The notes under the pieces were generated by a model that had not been told where the DNA came from, made no database searches, and was given only the letters and a program-made list of their open reading frames with translations. This document shows, piece by piece, positions 8,150 through 14,526 of a stretch of DNA of 64,000 bases; positions within the stretch are counted from its first letter, which is position 1; each line of letters opens with the position of its first letter. A program made the position numbers and the translations under genes. The stretch is taken from assembly GCF_900491745.1 (NCBI RefSeq), contig NZ_UETR01000001.1, positions 434,001 to 498,000 of the forward strand, in the 5' to 3' direction. Source of the stretch: Amarolinea aalborgensis (GTDB taxonomy: Bacteria; Chloroflexota; Anaerolineae; SSC4; Amarolineaceae).

Positions 8150-8177
8150 GGCTGCGCGCTTGCCAAAGGAGTGAGCC

Positions 8178-9254
8178 ATGATTGACGAGGCCCGCACGGT
8201 GCGGCCCGGCGAACAGCTTGACATGGAGCGCCTGTCCGTCTTCCTGGCGGAAAACCTGCCTGGCGCCGCCGGCCCCCTGGTGATCGAGCAGTTTCCCAGC
8301 GGCTTTTCCAACCTGACCTATCTGCTGCGGCTCGGCGAGCGGCAGCTTGTTCTGCGCCGGCCGCCGTTTGGCGCGGCCATCAAGTCCGGCCATGACATGG
8401 CGCGTGAGTATCGCATCCTCTGCGCGCTGCGGCCGGTCTACCCCAAGGCGCCGGCGCCCTTGCTCTACAGCGATGATCTGAGCATTATCGGCGCGCCGTT
8501 CTATGTCATGGAGCGCGTGAGCGGGGTCATTCTGCGCAACCGCCTGCCGCCGGGCCTCAGCTTGACGCCCGGCCAGATGACTGCGCTGTGCCACGCGCTG
8601 ATTGACAACCTGGCGGCCCTGCACCGTCTTGACCTGTACGCCGCCGGCCTTGCGGACCTGGGCCGGCCCGAGGGCTATGTCCAACGCCAGGTCAGCGGCT
8701 GGATCCAGCGTTATGAAAACGCCATGACGGACGATGTGCCTGCTATGACTGAGGCTGCGGCCTGGCTGAGCGCTCATTTGCCGCCCGACCAGGGCGCGGC
8801 TGGCGCGACGCTCATTCACAATGACTACAAGTTCGACAACGTCGTGCTGGATCCAGACGATCTGACGCACATCCGCGCCGTGCTCGACTGGGAGATGGCG
8901 ACCGTGGGTGATCCGTGGATGGATGTGGGCACGACCCTCGGCTATTGGGCTGAGGCTGGCGATCCTGAGCTGCTGCGCAATTTTGGCATCACTGCGCTTG
9001 CGGGCAATCTGACGCGGCAGCAGTTTGTGGATGCCTACGCAGCAGCCAGCGGCCGCGAGGCAACTCACGCCCTGTTCTACCTGGTTTTTGGGCTGTTCAA
9101 GGTGGCCGTCATCGTGCAGCAGATCTATGCCCGCTACCGCCAGGGACATACGCAGGACCCGCGCTTTGCTGGTTTGATCCACCTGGTGCGCGTCAACGGT
9201 GAGATGATGATGCGAGCCATCGAGACGCAGCGCCTATCGGGGCTGTTTGGTTGA
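8178..9254 (+). CDS. APH-like phosphotransferase partner of acyl-CoA dehydrogenase (ACAD10/11 kinase-domain type, LvaA-like)
   Basis: The 358-residue protein has the aminoglycoside-phosphotransferase/choline-kinase fold. It shows an N-terminal lobe with 'GFSNLTYLLRLGERQLVLRRPP', the catalytic 'HNDYKFDNVVLDP' loop (catalytic Asp and metal-binding Asn), and 'AVLDWEMATVGDPWMDVG', which holds the second metal-binding Asp. These are the motifs of the kinase half of ACAD10/ACAD11 and of LvaA, which phosphorylate 4-hydroxyacyl-CoA thioesters, rather than of antibiotic-resistance enzymes. It follows the acyl-CoA dehydrogenase gene by 28 bases with AAAGGAG before the ATG, so the two are one operon. 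It is cytoplasmic. The exact substrate is not proven by sequence. Confidence 0.87.
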   Translation: MIDEARTVRPGEQLDMERLSVFLAENLPGAAGPLVIEQFPSGFSNLTYLLRLGERQLVLRRPPFGAAIKSGHDMAREYRILCALRPVYPKAPAPLLYSDDLSIIGAPFYVMERVSGVILRNRLPPGLSLTPGQMTALCHALIDNLAALHRLDLYAAGLADLGRPEGYVQRQVSGWIQRYENAMTDDVPAMTEAAAWLSAHLPPDQGAAGATLIHNDYKFDNVVLDPDDLTHIRAVLDWEMATVGDPWMDVGTTLGYWAEAGDPELLRNFGITALAGNLTRQQFVDAYAAASGREATHALFYLVFGLFKVAVIVQQIYARYRQGHTQDPRFAGLIHLVRVNGEMMMRAIETQRLSGLFG

Positions 9255-9267
9255 GGTGCGTGGAGGC

Positions 9268-9309
9268 GAGATCAGAGATCAGAGATCGGAGACCGGAGAC
9301 CGGAGATTG
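9268..9309. repeat. Six 7-base tandem repeats (GAGAYCR-like)
   Basis: Six consecutive units read GAGATCA, GAGATCA, GAGATCG, GAGACCG, GAGACCG, GAGATTG. The array sits between the kinase stop and the start of the next gene, immediately before its GGGAGG ribosome-binding site. Slippage here could alter the length of the 5' leader. Confidence 0.85.
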
Positions 9310-9326
9310 AGGATGGGAGGGGTGTG

Positions 9327-10037
9327 ATGAGTGAGACTGAGAGGCTAGGCATAGGGCACGCAGCGAATATCGGAGGAAGCGCCGCGGCTGAGGATCAGGC
9401 GGCGCCTGCGCGCAAGGCCTCCCCGCGGCGCAAAGTCTCGGCGACGGGGTCGGGGGGAGCAGAAGCGCGCCCCAAGCGGGCATCGCAACCCACGGGAACC
9501 GCCAAGCCGAAGACGGCCGCACGCAAGGCGGCGGACAGTCAAACCGCAGCGGCCAAGCCGAAGACAACGGCGCGGGGCAAGACGGCGGGCGCTCCGGCAA
9601 GCGCAGCTAAACCCAAGACCACGCCGCGACCACGCACGAGCGGCGTGCGTCGCGGCAGCGGCTCAGCCGCGAAGCCAACGACGCCGCCCCCCGCCGCGGG
9701 CGGCACGCGGCGCACCCAACCTGCGCCGCGCCCTGGCTCGACCCTGGATCAAGACCTGGCCAAACATGCGGCTGAGATCTACACCGAGGCTGACCTGGAG
9801 GCTGGTAAGAAGTTGGTCATGAGCATTTTGAGCAAAGCGGCCACGAGCGGCGGTCTGGCGGCCATGCTGAGCGTATTGATGCCGGGCGCCAACGCGACCG
9901 CAGGTGCAGGCGGCCTGACGAGTTTACTGTCCAAACTGAGTGAGACGTACGGCGATCTCAGCGCGCAGGATCAAAAACACCTGCGCGCGGTCGTGGCTTG
10001 GGTCAAGAGCGGATTTCACTTGAAGCTGGAGTCGTAG
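9327..10037 (+). CDS. Histone-H1-like Ala/Lys/Pro-rich protein with a C-terminal helical domain
   Basis: The 236-residue protein has two parts. Residues 1 to about 140 are low-complexity, basic and rich in Ala, Lys, Pro and Thr. The degenerate repeat 'AKPKT' occurs three times, followed by 'AKPTT', resembling the tails of histone H1 and bacterial HU-like or RNA-binding fusions. Residues from about 145 to the end are predicted helical ('DQDLAKHAAEIYTEADLEAGKKL', 'GLTSLLSKLSETYGDLSAQD') and match no family I recognise. The ATG at 9327 has GGGAGG six bases upstream. The basic tail suggests nucleic-acid binding and compaction, but nothing shows this directly. It may be co-transcribed with the preceding kinase gene. 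Confidence 0.75.
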   Translation: MSETERLGIGHAANIGGSAAAEDQAAPARKASPRRKVSATGSGGAEARPKRASQPTGTAKPKTAARKAADSQTAAAKPKTTARGKTAGAPASAAKPKTTPRPRTSGVRRGSGSAAKPTTPPPAAGGTRRTQPAPRPGSTLDQDLAKHAAEIYTEADLEAGKKLVMSILSKAATSGGLAAMLSVLMPGANATAGAGGLTSLLSKLSETYGDLSAQDQKHLRAVVAWVKSGFHLKLES

Positions 10038-10099
10038 CGGCTGACAATGGCGTCCCCCGCGCGGGCGCCCGCGCGGGGGCGCTTGTTTTCGAACCTTGC

Positions 10100-11308
10100 C
10101 TAGCTTTCCCAGACCGCCGGATCATACGGCGGCAGCTCGCAGCGCAGAGGGCCGTCTGCGCGGTAGCCCAGCGCATAACCGGCCTGCATCAGCATGTGGA
10201 TTTCACTCGTGCCTTCGTAGATGATGGCGCCGCGTGAGTTGCGCAGATAGCGCTCCACATCGTATTCATCGCTGTAGCCGTAGGCGCCGTGAATTTGGAT
10301 AGCTTCATGCGCCGCTTGGAACGAAGCATCGGTGGCAAACCACTTGAGCAGCGAGGTCTCTTTGGTGTTGCGCAAGCCCATGTTCTTCATCCAACCGACC
10401 TTGAGCGTCATCAGGCGGCCGTACTCATAGTCGCGCACCATCTTGGCGATTTTTTCCTGCACCAATTGATGCTTGCCGATCTCTCTGCCAAACGCCCGGC
10501 GCGTGTTTGCGTAGCTGGTGCTGGCCTCCAGGCAGGCGCGAATCAACCCCACGGCGCCGGAACCAACCGTGTAGCGACCGTTGTCCAGACAGGACATGGC
10601 GATCTTGAAGCCTTCGCCCTCTTCGCCCAGGCGATTGGCCGCGGGCACGCGCACATCCTGGCAGTTGACCCAACCGGTGGAACCGGCGCGTACGCCCAAC
10701 TTGCCGTGAATGTCGCCTCGCGTCACGCCGGGGCGATCCGTTTCGATGATGAACGCGCTGAGCTGATCATGCGGATCAGGCCGTTCGGGGTTCGTGCGCG
10801 CCACCCAGAGGATGTGATGCGCCTTGGTTGCCAACGAGATCCACATCTTTTCGCCGTTGATGATGTACTCATCCCCGTCACGGCGCGCGCTGGACGACAT
10901 GGCCGCCACGTCGCTGCCGACGCCCGGCTCGGTCAGACCGAACATTGCGTATTTCTCGCCTTTGGCCTGGGGCGCCAGGAACTTCTGCTTTTGTTCTTCG
11001 GTGCCCCATTGCAGGATAGCCAGGCTGTTGAGACCCATGTGCACCGACATCACCACACGCAGGCTGGTGTCCATCGCTTCCAGCTCTTCGCACACCAAAC
11101 CGAGGGTGATGTAGTCGAAGCCCTGGCCGCCGTACTTCTGTGGAATGCAAATGCCGAGGATGCCCAGCTCGCCCATGCGCGGCAAGATGCTCGGATGCAT
11201 CTGCTGCGTGCGGTCTGCTTCTTTGATAATGGGCGCAATCTCCTTTTGGACAAAGTCGCGCACCATCTGCTGCGCCTGCACATGTTCCGGGGTCAATCCA
11301 AAGTCCAT
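10100..11308 (-). CDS. Acyl-CoA dehydrogenase, classical short/medium-chain type
   Basis: The 402-residue enzyme shows the complete classical family pattern: 'LGILGICIPQKYGGQGFD' in the N-terminal domain, 'MFGLTEPGVGSDVAAM' and 'INGEKMWIS' in the FAD-binding middle domain, 'RRAFGREIGKHQLVQ', and the active-site 'IYEGTSEIHMLMQAGY', whose Glu is the catalytic base. It oxidises acyl-CoA to trans-2-enoyl-CoA and passes electrons to ETF. The ATG at 11308 follows AAAGGAG with eight bases spacing; an upstream GTG overlaps that site and is unlikely. It is divergent from the cold-shock gene and stands apart from other beta-oxidation genes, so its chain-length preference is open (butyryl-, isovaleryl- or glutaryl-type). 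Confidence 0.92.
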   Translation of the reverse strand: MDFGLTPEHVQAQQMVRDFVQKEIAPIIKEADRTQQMHPSILPRMGELGILGICIPQKYGGQGFDYITLGLVCEELEAMDTSLRVVMSVHMGLNSLAILQWGTEEQKQKFLAPQAKGEKYAMFGLTEPGVGSDVAAMSSSARRDGDEYIINGEKMWISLATKAHHILWVARTNPERPDPHDQLSAFIIETDRPGVTRGDIHGKLGVRAGSTGWVNCQDVRVPAANRLGEEGEGFKIAMSCLDNGRYTVGSGAVGLIRACLEASTSYANTRRAFGREIGKHQLVQEKIAKMVRDYEYGRLMTLKVGWMKNMGLRNTKETSLLKWFATDASFQAAHEAIQIHGAYGYSDEYDVERYLRNSRGAIIYEGTSEIHMLMQAGYALGYRADGPLRCELPPYDPAVWES

Positions 11309-11375
11309 GAACGTCACTCCTTTGTGAGCAAATTGAATCAGCGGTTAAGCCAATGATTGGCGTTTTCTAACCTGT

Positions 11376-11433
11376 AAGCGAGCGCACATGGCGCCTTTTT
11401 CCTCAGGCGGAAAAAGGCATTCCGTGCTCGCTT
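11376..11433. repeat. Nested palindrome between divergent genes
   Basis: AAGCGAGC at 11376-11383 pairs with GCTCGCTT at 11426-11433, and inside it GCCTTTTTCC (11393-11402) pairs perfectly with GGAAAAAGGC (11409-11418). It lies in the 328-base spacer between the acyl-CoA dehydrogenase start and the cold-shock gene. It could be a dispersed palindromic unit or part of the 5' untranslated region of the minus-strand gene. Confidence 0.6.
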
Positions 11434-11472
11434 GCTGTATAGTATACCACAGAATTTTGCATCATGTGTATT

Positions 11473-11501
11473 TTGACGAGTTTTGAACTCTGTGCTAGAA
11501 T
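11473..11501 (+). promoter_or_regulatory. Promoter of the cold-shock/RRM operon (extended -10)
   Basis: TTGACG at 11473-11478 and TAGAAT at 11496-11501 are 17 bases apart, with TGC immediately before the -10 box. Transcription should start near 11508, giving a 5' leader of about 130 bases before the coding start at 11637. A hairpin formed by AACGC (11542-) and GCGTT followed by a T-rich run lies within this leader. Long structured leaders are typical of cold-shock mRNAs. Confidence 0.7.
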
Positions 11502-11636
11502 CGGGTTTGTAGGTTGCAGTAAGCATCTGTTCGGACGTGGTGAACGCTGTCAGGCTTGCGATGCCGGCGGCGTTTTTGTTTTCCTGCCAGCGATGCGATC
11601 ACCTACAGATATCGGTGGGGAGGTTGCGCAGCGTCA

Positions 11637-11846
11637 GTGGAAAAGCGCATAGTCGGAACGGTCAAGTGGTTTAACGGTGCCAAGGGGTACGGATTCATCC
11701 TCCAAGATAACGGTGAAGACGTTTTTGTGCACTACTCCGCCATCCAGTCGGATGGCTTCCGCACGCTTCAGGCGGGTGAGCGTGTCGAGTTCGAGCTCCG
11801 TCAAGGCGCTAAAGGCGCCCATGCCGCTAACGTAGTTAGAATCTAG
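11637..11846 (+). CDS. Cold-shock domain protein (CspA family)
   Basis: The 69-residue protein is a single cold-shock domain. RNP1 is 'NGAKGYGFI' and RNP2 is 'DVFVHYSAI', both with the aromatic residues that stack on single-stranded RNA or DNA. Its length is that of a standard CspA. The start is the GTG at 11637; longer in-frame starts would add a non-homologous extension from the leader. It acts in the cytoplasm as an RNA chaperone. The RRM gene follows after 33 bases, so the two nucleic-acid-binding proteins are made from one transcript. The long leader suggests post-transcriptional control by temperature. Confidence 0.92.
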   Translation: MEKRIVGTVKWFNGAKGYGFILQDNGEDVFVHYSAIQSDGFRTLQAGERVEFELRQGAKGAHAANVVRI

Positions 11847-11879
11847 TTTTCGTGCCTGCGGGCAAAGGTGAGTGATTTG

Positions 11880-12290
11880 ATGAGTACCAGGTTGTATATC
11901 GGGAACCTTCCCTATACCATGACGGACAATGACCTAGCGCAACTGTTTGCGAGCGCTGGGGAAGTCAAGACGGCGGAAGTCGTTCGTGACCGCGAGACTG
12001 GCCAGAGCAAGGGTTTCGGTTTTGTGGAGATGAAGGACGCGGCAGGCGCAGAGAAGGCCCTGCAGATGAACGGAGCTACGTTCCAAAATCGTCAGATTCG
12101 TGTTGACGCAGCGCGCCCGCGCGAACCGCGTGAGGGTGGTTCGGGCTTCGGCGGCGGTCGCGGCGGCTTCGGCGGTGGTGATCGTGGTGGTCGCGGCGGC
12201 GGCTTCGGCGGCGGCGGTGATCGTGGCGGTCGCGGCGGCTTCGGCGGCGGCGGCGGCCGTGGTGGTCGCGGCGGCGATCGAGATCGCTAA
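11880..12290 (+). CDS. RRM RNA-binding protein with Gly/Arg-rich tail (Rbp type)
   Basis: The 136-residue protein has one RNA-recognition motif at residues 1 to about 80, with RNP2 'LYIGNL' near the N-terminus and RNP1 'KGFGFVEM'. A tail of about 50 residues composed of Gly, Arg, Asp and Phe (RGG/FGG-like repeats) follows. This is the layout of the cold-induced Rbp proteins of cyanobacteria and other bacteria. The ATG at 11880 is preceded by AAAGG with a spacing of about ten bases. Pairing with a cold-shock domain gene suggests a shared role in RNA remodelling at low temperature. An intrinsic terminator closes the operon 43 bases downstream. Confidence 0.92.
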   Translation: MSTRLYIGNLPYTMTDNDLAQLFASAGEVKTAEVVRDRETGQSKGFGFVEMKDAAGAEKALQMNGATFQNRQIRVDAARPREPREGGSGFGGGRGGFGGGDRGGRGGGFGGGGDRGGRGGFGGGGGRGGRGGDRDR

Positions 12291-12332
12291 GCAATAACAA
12301 GGGGCGCTGTTCCACGGCAAACCTTGTCATCA

Positions 12333-12368
12333 AACACCCGGAGTCCACATGGCTCCGGGTGTTTTTTT
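12333..12368 (+). terminator. Rho-independent terminator of the cold-shock/RRM operon
   Basis: AACACCCGGAG (12333-12343) pairs perfectly with CTCCGGGTGTT (12353-12363) across a nine-base loop, and seven consecutive T residues follow from 12362. Confidence 0.93.
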
Positions 12369-12402
12369 GACCTCGCAAGGTGGGCGCCGCCTGGTCGAAA
12401 CC

Positions 12403-12963
12403 TTACTTCACACGCTCGATGTACTCGCCTGTGCGTGTGTCAATTTTGAGCGTGTCGCCTTCATTGATGAAGGATGGCACGGTGATGCTGGCTCCCGTTT
12501 CCAGCGTCGCCTGTTTGGTGACATTCGTTGCGGTGTCGCCGCGAACGGCAACCGGCGTCTGCACGACCTTCAAGACGACGAAAGTCGGTAAATCTACATC
12601 GAGCAGATTATCGCCTTCCATGACCAGGTAGGCGGAGTCGTTCTCACGCAGGAAGCGCGCCTTGTCGCCCATCATACCTTTGCCGACGGTGATCTGTTCA
12701 AAGGTGTCCGGATCCATGAACACAAAGTCGTCGCCGTCACGATAGCTTAACTGCATCGAGCGGCGATCCACGCGCACCAGGTCAATGTCGGAGCCTGCAC
12801 GCACGCGGTCTTCCACGATGCGGCCGGTTTTCAAACTCTTGAGGCGCAGACGCACGAACGCACGCCAGTTGCCTGGATTGATATGTTGATACTCGATTAC
12901 TTCGCACAAATCGTCATTATAGCGGATAATGTTGCCTGTTCTCAGGTCAGATGTTGTGGCCAT
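12403..12963 (-). CDS. efp: Translation elongation factor P
   Basis: The 186-residue protein has the full three-domain EF-P length: a KOW-like N-terminal domain ('TSDLRTGNIIRYNDDLCEVIEY'), a central OB domain ('RVRAGSDIDLVRVDRRSMQLSY') and a C-terminal OB domain ending 'PSFINEGDTLKIDTRTGEYIERV'. EF-P enters the ribosomal E site and relieves stalling at polyproline. In most bacteria the loop reaching the peptidyl-transferase centre reads PGKG or PGRG with a modifiable Lys or Arg. Here it reads 'NPGNWRAF' with Asn32 at that place. The start at 12963 begins 'MATTSDLR', as in many EF-P proteins. A 17-base-spaced promoter lies upstream at 13045-13073. Confidence 0.95.
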   Translation of the reverse strand: MATTSDLRTGNIIRYNDDLCEVIEYQHINPGNWRAFVRLRLKSLKTGRIVEDRVRAGSDIDLVRVDRRSMQLSYRDGDDFVFMDPDTFEQITVGKGMMGDKARFLRENDSAYLVMEGDNLLDVDLPTFVVLKVVQTPVAVRGDTATNVTKQATLETGASITVPSFINEGDTLKIDTRTGEYIERVK

Positions 12964-13044
12964 GTTTCTTGCATACCTCTTTTTTAGTTCCGGGCGCCTG
13001 CTCACTGTTTCTACGCGACGCCTGCGTTAGCCTATCGGCTTGGC

Positions 13045-13073
13045 ATTATCGCATGAGAAACTGAGATGGGCAA
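13045..13073 (-). promoter_or_regulatory. Promoter of efp
   Basis: On the minus strand TTGCCC (13073-13068) and GATAAT (13050-13045) are 17 bases apart. Transcription would begin near 13038, about 75 bases before the efp start codon. Confidence 0.6.
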
Positions 13074-13138
13074 AAAAACGGCTTACGCGCAGCGCCAGCC
13101 GCATCATGCCCTGTGTATGAAGGGAGTTTCATTAACCG

Positions 13139-14422
13139 ATGGCGAACCAACGTTCCAGCCTTCCCGGCTGTCTTTTGGCCCTCATGGCCTTCTTGGTCTT
13201 GTTTGCTGTCATTGCACCCGGCAGCTTCCTCGCCGGCGCTCTTTTGGAGCGCAACGGCGTGCTGCCTGGTTCTACGGCTGGCCAAATCAACGAAGGCCCT
13301 GCGGCGTTCAAATTGCTTTGGCAAGCGCGCGACATCATCAACAATCACTATGTGGATCGCAGCGCAATCGAAGACCAACGCCTGGCCTATGGCGCGGTCT
13401 CTGGCATGGTGGAGTCCCTGGGCGACACCGGACACAGCCGTTTCCTCACCCCGGAGATGATGCAAGCCGAGAGCCAGGCGCTCTCCAGTGATTTCGAGGG
13501 CATTGGCGCCGAATTAACCACCAAGGACGGGATGCCGGTCGTAGTGGCCCCGATGGAAAACTCGCCGGCCGAGCGCGCCGGGATTCGCGCCGGCGATGTC
13601 ATCGTCGCCGTGGATGGTCAGGATGTCACCGGTATGGCGTTGAGCCAGGTGATTCAGCATGTGCGCGGCCCCAAAGGCACCAGCGTGACGCTTTCCGTCA
13701 TTCATGAAGGCGAGAACCAGATTACCGATATTACGATCACGCGCGCCAAGATTCCGCTGATCAACGTTTCGGCGCAGATGATTCCTGGCACCACCGTGCT
13801 GCTCGTACGCATTGGCTCGTTCAGCGCGCGCGTGGGCGATGATCTGAAAGCGGCGCTGCAGCAGGGCAAGGCCGACGGCGCGCAGAAAATCATCCTGGAC
13901 CTGCGCAATAGCCCCGGCGGTCTGCTGGATGAAGCGATTCTGGTCGCCAGTCAATTCTTGACCGATGGCCTGGTGATGCAGGAGCAAGATGCTGAAGGCA
14001 ACCGCAAGCCGTTGGCTGTCAAGCCTGGCGGCGTCGCAACCGATCTGCCGCTGGCGGTGCTCATCAACCAGGGCACGGCCAGCGCGGCCGAGATCGTCAG
14101 CGGCGCTCTGCAAGACCAGGGCCGCGGCCAGTTGATTGGCAAGACGACCTTTGGCACCGGGACGGTCCTCAATCAATTCAATCTGGATGACGGTTCGGCG
14201 CTGCTGCTTGCCACGCGCCAATGGCTGACGCCCAAGGGGCGCGTCATCTGGCACCAGGGCATCGAACCAGACATCACGGTGGAATTGCCGCGCGATGCGT
14301 CGCTGGTAACGCCCTCGCGCTTGAAGGGTATGACGCCGACTGCACTTCAAGCCAGCCAGGATACACAACTGCTGAAGGCGCTCGAGGCTCTCGGCAAGGC
14401 GCCGAATGCCGCTCGCCGGTGA
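13139..14422 (+). CDS. C-terminal processing peptidase (S41 family, CtpA-like) with altered catalytic Lys position
   Basis: The 427-residue protein has an N-terminal membrane anchor ('LLALMAFLVLFAVIAPGSF'), a PDZ domain ('MENSPAERAGIRAGDVIVAV') and the tail-specific protease core ('IILDLRNSPGGLLDEAILVA', 'QGTASAAEIVSGALQDQGRG'). The catalytic Ser is Ser315. The Lys that should follow 25 residues later in 'FGKG' is Thr340 here ('TTFGTGTVL'), and Lys335 in 'IGKTTFG' is the nearest lysine. The protease would act outside the membrane on protein C-termini. The ATG at 13139 follows GGGAG. It is divergent from efp. Whether activity is retained through Lys335 or another base is open. Confidence 0.9.
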   Translation: MANQRSSLPGCLLALMAFLVLFAVIAPGSFLAGALLERNGVLPGSTAGQINEGPAAFKLLWQARDIINNHYVDRSAIEDQRLAYGAVSGMVESLGDTGHSRFLTPEMMQAESQALSSDFEGIGAELTTKDGMPVVVAPMENSPAERAGIRAGDVIVAVDGQDVTGMALSQVIQHVRGPKGTSVTLSVIHEGENQITDITITRAKIPLINVSAQMIPGTTVLLVRIGSFSARVGDDLKAALQQGKADGAQKIILDLRNSPGGLLDEAILVASQFLTDGLVMQEQDAEGNRKPLAVKPGGVATDLPLAVLINQGTASAAEIVSGALQDQGRGQLIGKTTFGTGTVLNQFNLDDGSALLLATRQWLTPKGRVIWHQGIEPDITVELPRDASLVTPSRLKGMTPTALQASQDTQLLKALEALGKAPNAARR

Positions 14423-14526
14423 GCGGGAAGGCCGGCTGGATCTGTCCCCGCCAGTTCGGCCAGATTGACGTCTGAATCCATTGTGCGATAGGCTGCTCGG
14501 CATGATCACAGCGCAGGAGGAGCGCC

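Noticed and set aside
8007..9182. Minus-strand frame opposite the APH-like kinase gene
   Set aside because: The plus strand carries the full kinase motif set; the minus frame is His/Arg/Ala-rich without motifs, as expected for a shadow.
8178..9254. Aminoglycoside-resistance phosphotransferase
   Set aside because: The motifs and the neighbouring divergent acyl-CoA dehydrogenase match the ACAD10/11-LvaA kinases, not resistance enzymes.
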